Shown: positions 48,001 to 58,844 of the stretch, in pieces
Layout of the letters: every line of letters begins with the position of its first letter
How positions within the stretch are numbered: position 1 is the stretch's first letter
Assembly: GCA_946122785.1 (NCBI GenBank)
Contig: CAMGYJ010000011.1
Coordinates: 5,518,001 to 5,582,000 of the forward strand
DNA from: Linum tenue
Lineage: Eukaryota > Streptophyta > Magnoliopsida > Malpighiales > Linaceae
DNA: 64,000 nucleotides
Direction: 5' to 3'
The notes under the pieces: model-generated
Told to the model about the DNA's origin: nothing
The model's input: the letters and a program-made list of their open reading frames with translations, nothing else
The model's database searches: none
Position numbers and translations under genes: made by a program

Positions 48001-49260
48001 ATGAAGAGGGAAGCTGGCGCATCAACAAGTTCAACTCAATCCTCCCGCTGGACGTGCAACATCGCATCACTGCCATCGCGGTGGACCCTTTGGCAACTGA
48101 AGATGATGCTCTCTTTTGGCAACCATCCCCGGACGGGCGATTTACAGTCAAGAGTGCTTACCGGATGTTAAAGCACTCGGCGGCAGTACCTCACCAAAAG
48201 GTTTGGAAGACGATATGGAAGCTTCCCGTCCCGGAGCGCATTCGATGCTTTGCCTGGTTAGTGATGCTTGGTAGAATCAGCACCAATTCCCTTCGCCATC
48301 AGCGTCAAATCTCTGAGTCGGCGGACTGCTACAAATGCCCGAATCACCCGGAGACTCTTACCCACATATTCAGGGAGTGCCCAGCAGCAGCCTTCTTATG
48401 GACAAGATTTGTGAAGCCGGAAGACCAGCCCACTTTCTTCAGCAGCCCAACCGCAGAGTGGTTGAAGAATAACCTCTCCAACGAAGACTCCACGAGTATG
48501 GGCATGCCTTGGAACGCCTTTTTTGCCATTGCTCTCTGGCTGATTTGGAAGAACAGGAACGAAGGCTGCTTCCAAGGAATTTCAAAGACCCTTTCTCCCC
48601 CTTCCCTCACCAACGCAGTCAAGACTAAGGCGAAGCTGTGGTTCGAGGCCTGGAACTCGCCGCATTTTGACATCGGCAACGGCAACAGCGGGCAGCAGCG
48701 AGTTGCAGCTGAGATTGGGTGGTCTCCGCCGCCCCCTGGTTGGTTTAAGCTAAATGTCGATGGTGCTGCAACAGGTAGCCAGGGGAAGGCTGGCGCGGGG
48801 GGGGGGGGTGCTCCGCGATGATGTCGGCCGATGGATTTGTGGCTTCGTCTCTAGCCTGGGAACTTGCACTGCTGCAGCGGCAGAACTATGGGGACTGTAT
48901 CATGGCCTTCAGGTCGCCTGGAGAAGTGGACACAGAACTATCCTGGTCGAATCTGACTCGCGCCTTGCTCTAGAACTGGTGAACAACAGATCTGATCCTC
49001 TTCACCCCTACTCGACCCTTATTGCTGCTATTAAAAGATTGATTGCTCAGGATTGGGTGGTAAGACTAGCTCACACATACCGCGAAGGGAATAGAGTCGC
49101 GGACTGGCTCTCGAAGCACAGTCTCGTCTATCCCTACGGTATGTATGAGCTGGCCTCTCCGCCGGACGTAACTATCCCGCTTATCTCTGATGATGCTAGA
49201 GGTGTGACTTTCACTAGGCGCATCATCCCCTCCCCCCAGATCACCCCTACCCCCCTGTAA
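45060..49260 (+). pseudogene. LINE ORF2 (endonuclease, reverse transcriptase, RNase H)
   Basis: ORF2 starts at the ATG at 45060. An apurinic-type endonuclease comes first: SWNVGGAG, LLTGDFNSI, and SDHHPLL before the stop. One in-frame TAG interrupts it at 45801-45803, and the same frame continues to 48821. The reverse transcriptase shows QAPGPDGFQA, SFIPGRQTADN, the GVRQGDPLSPYLF motif and the catalytic FADD at 47139-47150. A zinc-binding region follows (CYKCPNHPETLTHIFREC). At the 12-G run 48797-48808 the frame changes, and an RNase H domain continues in the next frame to 49260 (LNVDGAA, AELWGLYHGL, VESDSRLALELV). A C-terminal RNase H is usual for one plant L1 group. Function: target-primed reverse transcription. 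Confidence 0.93.
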
Positions 49261-49584
49261 TTTTCTTCTTCTTTGGCCCTCGGGTCTCCTTGTCATAAAA
49301 AAAAAAACAACCTAAACTTATACATTAAATGTTATGGTACAACTTTAAGTTGTACATTAAAGCACCAATACTATATAGCATAGTAGAAGTGCTCATAAAT
49401 TAGACTATTGTTACCTATAATGTCTTTGCTCTCCAAACTTAATTAGTTGAGCGAAACTTTCATGTAAAGGCTTTTCTTAATGGCGAGAATACCTTTAATT
49501 ATTTACAGAACTACTAAACAAATAAAATAAAAAAACTGGTTCCATTATTCTCGTACTATTAAATCATAAACAAACAAAATATTT

Positions 49585-50967
49585 ATAGGAGATTTTAACA
49601 CTACCCTTCATGAGAGTGAAAAGGATGGTGGTAATCCGTGGAATGCTAATAATTCTGCCAGCCTGCAGGACTTTATTCATGATTTGGGTCTCCATGATCC
49701 TGGCTACAAAGGTGACCAATTCACTTGGAAGAATAAGAGGATGGTTACTGCCTGTATTCGTGAAAAATTGGACAAGGCCCTTTGTTCCCAGACCTGGATT
49801 GACCGGTTCCCTGGAACCTTGGTCAAGCATTTTACGGATAAAGGCTCTGATCATAGAGCTCTCCTCCTCTCTGATAGGCCTTATGCTCGGAATAGCCGCC
49901 CTCTTTTCCGATCTAATTCCCACTGGGCGGATAATCCTAAAGTCAAAGCTATGGTTAACTATGTCTGGCAGGAGGACATCCAGGGTACCCTATGTTCCGT
50001 CTGTGGGAGCGCCTTAAGAGACTCCGTCATTTGTTGTATGACTGGAGTAGAGCAGGTACTACCAACTCCTTGCGGAATATTCAAACCCTTCAGAGCGAAA
50101 TTGATAGGGTGAAACTAATCCATCTTATTGACTGGGATGTGGTTCGGTGACTGGAATTAGAGTTAAACCGGCAATGGGAGGCAGAGGAAATTTACTGGCA
50201 ACAAAAGTCCAGGGTCCACTGGCTGAAGAAAGAGGATAAAAATACGTCCTACTTTCATACAGTGACTAGGGCTCGTCGTAAAAAGAACTTTGTGGACGGC
50301 CTCCATAATGATAATGGGGAGTGGATCACTGATGAAATTGGGAAAGCTGGTATTGCGACATCCTTTTACTAACACCTCTTCACCACGGAGAATCAGGTGG
50401 TTACATGGCTGAACGGGTGGCTGCTTTGCCTATCGCTCATAGTGTTACTCCTGAGATGAATGCGAGCCTAACGGTTGAAGTACTCCCCAGCGAAGTTCGT
50501 AAAATGGTGTTTGCAATGGGGTCAAAACAGGCTCCTAGGTCGGATGGATTCATTGGAAAAATTTTCAAGGCCTTCTGGGATATTGTGGGAGACTCGGTAA
50601 TTGAAGCGGTCTGTTCGTTCTTTGCTACAAGTCGGATGCTCCGTATTTTCAACCATACTTGCCTCACGTTGATACCCAAGGTCGATAATGTGGAATCTAT
50701 GCGGCAATTGCGTCCAGTCAGCTTATGCCAATTTGTTTATAAAATTATTACTAAGATCATGGCGGAACGGCTTGCCTACCTCTTCCCTCAAATTAACGGC
50801 TTGCCTACCTCTTCCCTCAAATTATCTTAGAGGGTCAGATTGCGTTTATCCGCGAATGTCAAATTGTTGACTGTTGAGAATATCCTCCTTGAGCATGAGT
50901 TAATGCATTATCTGAAAATCAAAACGCGAGGTAAGAAATGGTACATGGATCTAAAGGTTGACATGGA
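49585..50967 (+). pseudogene. Older LINE ORF2 fragment, cut by the LTR element
   Basis: A second LINE, unrelated in detail to the first, begins near 49585 within its endonuclease (GDFNT, then DLGLHDPGYKGDQFTW, SDHRALLL). It runs through the spacer into reverse transcriptase (APRSDGFIGKIFKAFW, LTLIPKVDN, LRPVSLCQFVYKIITKI). Several frameshifts and stops break it. At 50769-50826 a CGGCTTGCCTACCTCTTCCC-type stretch of about 29 bp is repeated in tandem. The fragment stops abruptly at 50967 where the LTR starts. It is an old 5'-truncated copy. Confidence 0.85.
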
Positions 50968-51746
50968 TGTAGACACCACATTTGTCCGGGTCAATACTTA
51001 TTGTCACTTTCTCTCACCAATCGAAGGAGGTTCGTTCATGTAATATGAGAATACGATCTCCGGCTCAAGTTTTATACAAGATGAAGCATTCGAGTTCAAT
51101 ACACAAGATGTTTGCACGCACAAGAGGTTCGAATGCATGATGAAACTACAAGGTCGTACTAATTGAGGAATTTAAAAGCCAGTACAATCATCGACACCGT
51201 TACAAAAGTTTGTACACTCCTAATCGGTAAACCAAGTTTACAAATACAAAGCTGAAAATAAAAGTCCAATACACTTGAAAAGCCCATACCAACAAATGAT
51301 CTGCAAACAAAAGAAAAGAGGTCAGAAAATGAAGCCCATAATCAGAGCCCTGTTCAAACAGGCCCAACTCGGCCCAAACCCAACATGCCCAACTCGGCCC
51401 AAACCCAAACGGCCCAACTTGGCCCAAACCCAACAGCCCAAACCCGACCCAACCTTAACCAAACCTGTTGCTGCCTCCCATATCTACAACCAACTTCGAC
51501 TTTCAAAGAAGGACGACAAATTTGCAGAGACAGCCTCCAAATCGGCCACTAACCAAGTGACATGTGGTACCTCATTTTGCTATAAGTGAGCTCTTTGGAG
51601 CTCTTTGTTGTGGGGGGGGGGGGGGGGCTTTTGGAAAAAGAGAGTAAAATAGAGAAATATACACTGTACTTTTTTCCTCTCTAAGAGAGCACACTGGAGA
51701 GATTATAGAAGAAAGAGTGGCAAAATTCCAATGAGTTCACAGTTTG

Positions 51747-52227
51747 TATGGAGTTAGTGATGGCAATTTCAACCCGCCCCGCGGGTATTACCCGACCTGA
51801 CCCGCGATGCGGCGGGTATTACCCGACCCGCAGTAGCGTGGGGCGGGGCATGGGTATCTACTTCTGACCCGCCCTGCCCCGGCCCGCTCCGTTCTAGACT
51901 CATTTTATCTCAATTTCTTACAATATCTATACATATTTCTCCTATTTTGACTTTTCTTAAACTAGTTAGAGTCGATCTTTCAACTTGTTAGGCTCAATTA
52001 TCCATTCTATTATCAATATTTTTCATTCTTAAAGTGTTTTCCCCTACGTTTTATTGTAAAAAGTAAAATTTACTTGTATTTTTTTTTAACAACATGTAAG
52101 GGTGGGTCGACCCGCCCCGCCCCGTACCCGCGCGGGTTTTACCCGCCCCGCCCGTAGTAGCGTGGGGCGGGGCATGGGAATTGAGGTACCCGCCCCGCCC
52201 CGCCCCATTGCCATCACTATATGGAGT
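51747..52227. mobile_element. hAT MITE, TAGTGATGGCAAT family, in the 5' LTR
   Basis: The element is 51755-52219 (465 bp). Its ends are TAGTGATGGCAAT and its exact complement, and the perfect 8-bp duplication TATGGAGT lies at 51747-51754 and 52220-52227. The 3' LTR has a single TATGGAGT at 62735-62742 with nothing inserted, which is a natural empty site. The insertion therefore came after the retrotransposon. Arms are rich in CCCGCCCCG and its complement. Confidence 0.95.
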
Positions 52228-53302
52228 AAAGAGCAAGGATCCAGAGATCCAAAGCTTGCCAAAAGAGGTTGGTACTTGTAAATCCATAATTTCCTTCACC
52301 TTCAATAATATAGCATCTTTTATGAGCATCTGTTCTTGTTGTCGAGCCTATTCAACTACAACTAGTGCTTAAGTAATTTCTTACTGTTACTGTTTCAATC
52401 AAGCCCTTAATGCTAAGCCATCATTTAATACCATATATATGCTACTTTCTGTGTTTGATAGTTATGCTTATTTACCTCCCATTAGATCCATAAACCACCT
52501 TTACTTGAGCAGCCCTGATCCATATTTGGATCCAATCAAAACCATCATAGTAAAATCGAATTTTAGTTCCCTAAACACATAACGGTTTTCGAGTAAACAA
52601 AGCACCAAAGTCTCGATCAAGCCATAAAGAAACAAATAGTAAAGCTTTTTCTCTTAGATTACCAAATCGCAGCGGCGATTTACAGAAGCTAAAAGTAGCA
52701 AGTTCTATTTTCATTATACAGATCCATGTTTCATTTTTACTATATAGATTAGGAAGAAGCAAGTCCATGAATTTTAGACTTTAAATCAAGAAATATCCGA
52801 ACCGTATGTCATTAACGGCACATACACATAAATCCTCATTTCCTACAAAAGTTTCGGACCAAAACTATCATATCTAAAACTTAGTAATAAGCAAATTCTC
52901 TTAGATTTGAAAACCCAGATTTGGTTAGGGTATCCTTAACCAAATCGGCCTAATCCCAAATCCATAGCAATATCATCTTTTAGGTTTAGTCCAGTACCCT
53001 AATCACACTAAGCCGAGTTTAGAAACTCACCCAAACCTATACTCGTCGGGAGGTAGTTCCCCAACCGCCGGCAACCTTCACCTTTTCTTCCTCGGAATCA
53101 AAAACAAAAATCGAAGCAATCAGAATAAATAATAACAAGAAAAAGAAAACATCGAGCGTAGGTCGGAAAAAAGAGATTTACCTATGTTTACTCCTTTCTG
53201 TCGCCTGACTGCCGGATCTCCCTCGCCGTCGAGACCACCTCCTCATCCTCTACTCGACCGAAACAAAAACAAAAAAAAACAATGTTAAAACCGAGAAACA
53301 AA

Positions 53303-53689
53303 AAATCATCTAGCTCGAGCTCGACTCGGTAGAGCTCGATAAATGCTCATTAACATAGCTTGTCAAGCTGAGTACAAGCTCGGCTCATGATGAGCTCGAT
53401 CTAAATTTCATACACATTTGTATTAACAAGACAATGTTCATGTTTAAAAGAGTAATTCATCCTTTCACAAGCTCTAAACAAGGCAGCTCGCGAGCTTAGC
53501 TCAACAAGCCACTGAATCAAGCTAGCTCGCGAGCTTATCAAGCTGAGCATGGTCTAGCTCAAGCTTGGCTTTTTAACTAGCGAGTTGGCTCGCGAGCCAG
53601 CTTGTTAAATAATGAGTCGAGTGTCAAACGAGTTTTCCCCGATTCGAACGCCGAGTTGCTCGCGAGCGGCTTGGCTCATTTGCAGCCCT
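53303..53689. mobile_element. Probable hAT-type MITE with GAGCTCG repeats, left end unclear
   Basis: The segment is full of AGCTCG and GAGCTCGAT motifs. It ends GGCTCATTTGCAGCCCTA, which on the other strand (TAGGGCTGCAAATGAGCC) is a hAT-like terminus. The left side has related motifs but no matching TAGGGCTGCAA end. The 3' LTR appears to depart from the 5' LTR close to this point, but the window ends too soon to show an empty site. Confidence 0.45.
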
Positions 53690-54454
53690 AGCTAAACCTA
53701 CCGTCGTTACTCTCTCAACCTGGTCGTCGTAGAGTCTCCTCTTGTCGCCGGCGATGAGTCCTCTTCTCCTCAGGCGACCCCCTTTCCCCCGTCCCTCGTC
53801 ATACCAAAACCCAGAAAATCAGCCAAAACCCCAAAAATACATAATGGAACCAAAAATAAAAATGCATGTCGAGGATCTTACCTAGATCGTTGACTTCTGA
53901 TCTATTTAGGGAGACTAGAGTCGTCCTCTTGCCTGAATCGAAAGGGGAGGAGGCGGCTGTTAGGTGGTCTCTTGGTTTGAGCGGATCCGATTTCGGTTTC
54001 TTTTGTTTTTCCCTGGTTCGTTTCGTGTCGGGGAACGAGAGAGGAGATCAGACTGAAGGAGGGGAAGAGCCTTCCTTTGTTCCATCATCTCAGAGGAAGC
54101 AGAAAGGAAGAGGATGACGGCGGCTAGGGTTTAGGTTTTGCGTTTTAGAGAGACGACAAGAACGAGAAGAGGAGGAAGAAGGAGAGGGCGGCGCTTTGGT
54201 GGCTAGGGTTTTGATTTTCTCTTCTCTGGAGGATAAGAAGAGAGAGAGAGAGATAGAGAGAGGTAGAGTGAAATCGAGAGAGAGGAGGCGGCCGATTAGG
54301 GTTTCGTTTAGTGTTTATATACCATGCCATTTGAAACGACCAAATTAACCCTAGGGTTCGCTGTGTACGTATTACTCGGCCATGCCTCCGCATTTTGGTT
54401 GATTTACGACTTTAACCTTGCTTTGACTCTGTTTAAAAACGAAAAACCACGAAA

Positions 54455-54550
54455 AATTGTTGGCAGTGAGTTTCGAACCCAAGTCGTGTGGAACGAACGC
54501 ACTGTACGCATGGCGCCTGAGCCAGTTGAACTGATGGCCCATCATGCGTT
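54455..54550 (-). repeat. tRNA-related sequence with pol III boxes, inside the 5' LTR
   Basis: On the minus strand, TGGCTCAGGCG fits the pol III A-box consensus. About 45 bp later GGTTCGAAACTC is close to a B box. This could be a tRNA-derived SINE head or a tRNA relic. A full cloverleaf is not evident. Confidence 0.3.
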
Positions 54551-55248
54551 AATGTATACATCCTGTTTAATTTTATTCATTTAAAATCCTTAATACGAAA
54601 TGTTGAATGCGGATTAAGTTGATCTTGTTTCTTTTCTAATACGCCAAAATACTTCCTAATAACTAAAATCCTTGCATTTATAGTCATAATCTCATAATAA
54701 TCTAAATAAAGTTTTATTAATAAAATGATAATACGAGAACTACGTTCATTGGAATGTGGTAAAAAGTTATAATTAAAACGATCAAAGTTCATAACGAACT
54801 ACGTGGACTTTGATCCCGTATTACGGGTACGTAGGACTAGTTAACAAACTTTATCTTTAAAAATTTTGCGTCAATGGGCATATAATTAAATTAAAATTAA
54901 TACGAATTAATTTCTGTAGTGGTCCAGTAAGGCCCTAAAATATCTAATCATGAATTAAACGTCTAATGAAGTATTAGTTAAGTCATAAGCAATATATTAA
55001 TGATCCAGTGGCATTTTCAAATACACAATAACTACCAAAATAGCACCAAACACTCATATAAACTTATCAACTTAAGTAATACCGATTTAGGGTGTTGTGG
55101 GGGTGTTGCTTAACTTCCCCACATGTAACCATACTCCCGAACCCATATCTCTCAATCGCAGACCATGTCCGGTTCTGACCCTAAGGTTAGAGCCGATCCG
55201 ATGAGTGTTCGATCCACTCCAAGTAAGATCGATGGCGACTCCCAAAAA

Positions 55249-55878
55249 GCGTCTTCCGGAACGAAGAGTGATTTTTATCATCCTTGACTTGGGATAAGTG
55301 CAACAACGTGTGAAAAGAACTTTGGTGAAATAGCATAGTGAAAACTCATTTTTAGATAATGAAGCTCTTGTTTAGGGAAGTGTGTGCAGATTGAGCAAAT
55401 ACATTTTCTTGTTTGACTTTTGTCACAAACTTTGTTTTCATAATGCTCAAAATTATTTTTGTTTCAAGTAGAGTGAAAATCAAACCATGAGAATATCCAT
55501 GATCTCTTACTCTTGTCAGTAACCTCTTTTTCGCTTTCACTCATTCATATGGATGTTTTAAGTTTACGACATTTCGGCTACTATCGAGATTCCTGTCACC
55601 ATGAGATGACTCTCTATATTGACGGTCATATGAGCTTGAGGTTAAGATTTTTCTCAACATGAGAGCTTTGCATGATTGATTTAGGTGATCTCTTATGGTC
55701 TCGTCCTGGAGGTATATGATTTTTCATGAAAGGAGGTTGTTGGTTGATTTTGACTATGAGGATCTTCTCGTCCTGAAATTTTCATTGTCCTGTAATGCAG
55801 GGTTGAGACAATGATACAAGGAGTATATTTGAGAGGTTTTGGCCATATCATGACTTTTGTCGGGAAATTTTGGCTTGC
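55249..55878 (+). repeat. Inverted repeat arm 1 (3' end of the 5' LTR)
   Basis: The last 630 bp of the 5' LTR reappear in reverse complement at 59983-60614. Matching landmarks include the GGAACGAAGAGTGATTTTTA stretch near the outer end and CATGACTTTTGTCGGGAAAT near the LTR end. The two arms are similar but clearly diverged and have small indels. Confidence 0.85.
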
Positions 55879-55884
55879 GACAGT

Positions 55885-55902
55885 TGGCGACTTCGCTGGG
55901 GA
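55885..55902 (+). promoter_or_regulatory. Primer-binding site, tRNA-Arg type
   Basis: TGGCGACTTCGCTGGGGA starts two bases after the LTR end. It begins with TGG, as a site complementary to a tRNA CCA end must. The sequence resembles the tRNA-Arg primer sites known for Ogre/Tat elements, with a likely C-to-T change in the middle. It fixes the LTR border and the plus orientation. Confidence 0.75.
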
Positions 55903-56717
55903 CCTCGAGAGTCGAGCTACATAATTAAGTTCGATAAGTTTTCTAACTTTTTATACGTGTTGGGTGTTCACTACTTATTTGCACAATTATATTTTCGCAA
56001 TTCAATTTTTTCAGTCATGCACAAAAGCTCTATGCCCGAGCTATCCCTTTAGAAAATCGAAAGGAGTACCGTGACATCCACAGTGGTGGTAGTCACGCAA
56101 AACTTTCCAACCAAGTTGAACTCGGATTCGTGGATGATCTTGAGGTATCCAGCCAGTTCGAAAGGGCTACGACATGATACAACATTGGAGCCAAATTCCT
56201 AGGAAATCCTTAACCAGCATATAGTCAACTCAGAAGCTACGTACCCTCGACCATCCAAAAAAATCCCCGAAACTACCCTAAAACCATGTTGTTACGCCGC
56301 CAGAAATCCCTAGGCCTACCTAAATAGGGTAATGATGAAATAATATGTGTTTGTTTATCTAAATGTATGTTTGCTTACGATGTTATGATATGCATTTTTA
56401 TCTTTTACTCGTAAAACTGTGTGATTGTATGAATGGAAAAAGTTTTCAAAATTCATAAGCATCATTCTCATAAGATTTTCATTCACTCATTCACAACTTA
56501 TCATAAAAAGATAAAAAAAACTCACATGCATCAAGTGAAAAAAAATTTTGCATTCATACATCATTAACATTTGCATAAGCATCATGTATACACACCCATA
56601 ATAAAAATGAAAAATAATTTGTCAATTTTAAGATGGTTCAGGGTTTCTAAAATCATTCATCCACGAGGAAAGAGTCAAGTCTTTAGGTATTTGACAAGAT
56701 CAAGGTTGAGCTCGTCA
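55903..56717. other. Internal leader of the LTR element, no intact frame
   Basis: About 0.8 kb between the primer site and the gag remnant. Frames are short and broken. I see nothing recognisable, including no extra upstream ORF like that reported for some Ogre elements. Confidence 0.5.
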
Positions 56718-58844
56718 TGGATGCATTCCAGAAGAAGATGGGCGATGTTGAAGGAAAGTTAGTCAGATTTGACGAAAAGCTATCTGGGTTCTGTCAAAAA
56801 CTAGAAGGTGTCGACGAGGTGAAAAATTAACTAAATTTGCTGATAGGGATGATGTCAGCAAAGAAGAAAGAGGTAGCAACCATTGACGAAAAAAATGTCA
56901 CTTTACGATGACGATAATGGCGAGCCACTCCATGGGGGCATTTTGGGCAACAAATTCATCGTTATACCCGAGAAGTTTGATAAAGACAACATTGGATCAT
57001 CAAAATTTGATGACTCCCAAGTAGGGATGGCAATGGGTCGGGTTGGGTCGGGTTTTGCCAAACCCAAACCCAAATCCATGGGTTTATCCGTGAAAAAACC
57101 CGGGGTAAAACCCACTGGGTTTGAAAAACTCAAACCCAACCCAACCCGCTGGGTATCCGCGGGTTCATGGGTACCCACGGGTTTTGCCGTAAAAAATTCA
57201 CAATAACAAATTCCTATCAAAATTAAAGTTAAATATCAATTTCCCAATACAAATTATCCATAGATAAACACCACTCTAGAAAATTCAAGCAAATCAAAAA
57301 TTAACTATACAAATTGTTCAACACCAATCTAGAAAACTCAAAAAAAAATTGAAGCAAATCACAAATTATCCATAAATAACATGGTTAATTGAAAGTTTCT
57401 TCCTTTCAATTAAGTTTTTCACTATCCACTCGATAACATCAACTTCATACTACATAACTAGAAAGAAAAAATTAGACATGTCTCCACAAACATAAATAAG
57501 ATTAGTTGTTTAGAATATTAAATATGCCGAGAAAATTAATTATATGGGTATGGGCGGGTACCCATGGGTCGGGTTTACCTAAACCCAAACCCAACCCAAC
57601 CTGGTGAATAGTGAACGGGTTTAAACCCAAACCCGGCCCAAAACCCGTCACCACGGATTTTACCCGCTTTGACCGGGTTGGGTCGGGTGGGTACCCGTGG
57701 GTTCGGGTTTTGTTGCCATCCCTACTCCCAAGGGAGACAAAAGAAAAAAAGAACTGTGATCGATGTCATATCCAAAGAAAGATTTGAACGACTCGATGAG
57801 CGAATAAGAGCTATAGAAGCAACAGAGTCATGCGGGCCCACAGACGCATCCGAACCGTGTTTGGTTCCAAATGTGATAATACCTCACAAATTTAAAATGC
57901 CAGAATTCGAGAAGTACGAAGGTGCTACTTGCCCTAGAATCCACTTGATTATGTATTGCAACAAGATGGCCAACCATGTCTGTGATGAAAAATTGATGAT
58001 ACACTGCTTGTAGAATAGCTTACATGGTTCAGCTCTAAGGTGGTACGTGCAACTCGAAAGATCAAAGGTGAAGAAATGGCAAGATCTGGCTGATGCATTC
58101 TTAAGACACTATAAGCATAATCAAGAATTAGCTCCAGACAGGGTGGACTTGCGTAATATGGAAAAACAAGAGAAAGAATATTTTCCTGAATACGCCCACA
58201 AGTGGCGAACAAAATCCGTAGATGTTCAACCTCCTCTAACAGAGAAAGAAATGGTGTCAATCTTATTCGACACACTGAAGCCTCCCTACTACAACAACAT
58301 GGTAGGAATTACCACGACTAAATTTGTTGATCTGTTGATAATCGGTGAAAGGGTAGAAAAAGGGATTAAGCAAGGCAAGATGGAAATACCAGAAGGCTCC
58401 GCGAGACTAAGCCAGAACAAGAGAAAGGAAGAAGAGGTATATTCATCCCACAAAGAAGCAAAAGAGAAAACACGAAGAAAGAATTTTCAAAAGAATCAAG
58501 ACCTAGTATTGCAACCTCCGAACTTCATGAAATCAATAATCCAAAATCAAGCACCACTACCACGACAAGGTGTTAATCGAGATGTTAGTATCCCAAGGAA
58601 AGCAAAAAGGGTATTTGACCCTATCTCGGTCACGTATACCGAACTCTTTCCAAGATTACTCCACGATCGTCTAATCACTCCTATTCCGGGTGAGACTCTT
58701 CAACCTCCATTTCCAAGGTGGTATAGGTTCGATAAGCATTGCGATTACCATTCCGGAGTCCAAGGGCATTCAGTGGAAAATTGCAGCGCTCTAAAGATAA
58801 GGGTTCAAGACATGGTGAACGCCGGATGGTTGAAGTTTGAATAA
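56718..58844 (+). pseudogene. gag: gag of a Tat/Ogre-like retrotransposon, broken
   Basis: A short coiled-coil-like N-terminal piece (56718 on) ends in stops. The frame before and after the hAT insertion at 57022-57724 gives DNGEPLHGGILGNKF and then ERFERLDERIRAIEA. One in-frame TAG at 58011-58013 breaks the capsid region. Downstream, 58014-58844 stays open and carries the retrotransposon gag domain (WQDLADAFLRHYKHN, FPEYAHKWRTKS, VQPPLTEKEM). A C-terminal part contains CDYHSGVQGHSVENC, a knuckle-like motif of Tat-lineage gag. The stop at 58844 is not followed by protease. In the family, gag forms cytoplasmic virus-like particles; this copy cannot make a full protein. Confidence 0.85.
57014..57732. 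mobile_element. hAT MITE, TAGGGATGGCAA family, inside gag
   Basis: The element is 57022-57724 (703 bp). Its ends are TAGGGATGGCAA and its exact complement. The perfect 8-bp duplication CTCCCAAG lies at 57014-57021 and 57725-57732. Arms are rich in GGGTTTGGGT and its complement. It belongs with the copies at 17818 and 51755 and splits the gag region. Confidence 0.95.

Larger units (their letters stand above)
43030..49325 (+). mobile_element. Near-complete plant L1-type LINE, 6.26 kb
   Basis: The element is 43049-49306, from a short 5' leader of about 83 bp to an A-run of 11-12. It is flanked by a perfect 19-bp duplication starting ACAACCTAAACTTATACAT (43030-43048 and 49307-49325). It has two frames: ORF1 with a nucleic-acid-binding zinc knuckle, and ORF2 with endonuclease, reverse transcriptase, zinc-binding and RNase H parts. 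Only three frame-breaking changes are visible: length changes in a 19-C run (44684-44702) and a 12-G run (48797-48808), and one TAG (45801-45803). A long perfect duplication and full length indicate a recent insertion. Confidence 0.95.
42823..49380. mobile_element. Small TIR element (MITE) split by a LINE
   Basis: TGCTATATAGTATTGGTGCT at 42823-42842 is exactly complementary to the 20 bases at 49361-49380. Without the LINE and its duplication the element is about 280 bp. Its interior repeats TGGTACAACTT and TTGTACAT motifs several times (42855-43048 and 49330-49355). No clear target duplication was found, so the superfamily is open. The LINE at 43049-49306 inserted into one of the TACAACCTAAAC repeats. 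Confidence 0.8.
50968..55882 (+). repeat. 5' LTR (4.9 kb including inserted elements)
   Basis: It begins TGTAGACACC and ends TTGCGACA just before the primer-binding site. The first 2.3 kb align with the 3' LTR from 62005 onward except for a hAT MITE (51755-52219). Divergence is visible in many single bases, so the element is not very young. The ancestral LTR was probably about 4.0-4.1 kb. A G-run of about 16 lies at 51612-51627. The 3' LTR TATATAAG motif corresponds here to a mutated TATAGAAG (about 51704-51711). Confidence 0.8.

Noticed and set aside
53303..53689. Exact hAT border on the left side
   Set aside because: CTAGCT occurs on both sides but does not fit an 8-bp hAT duplication, and the left terminus is missing, so only a provisional element is listed.
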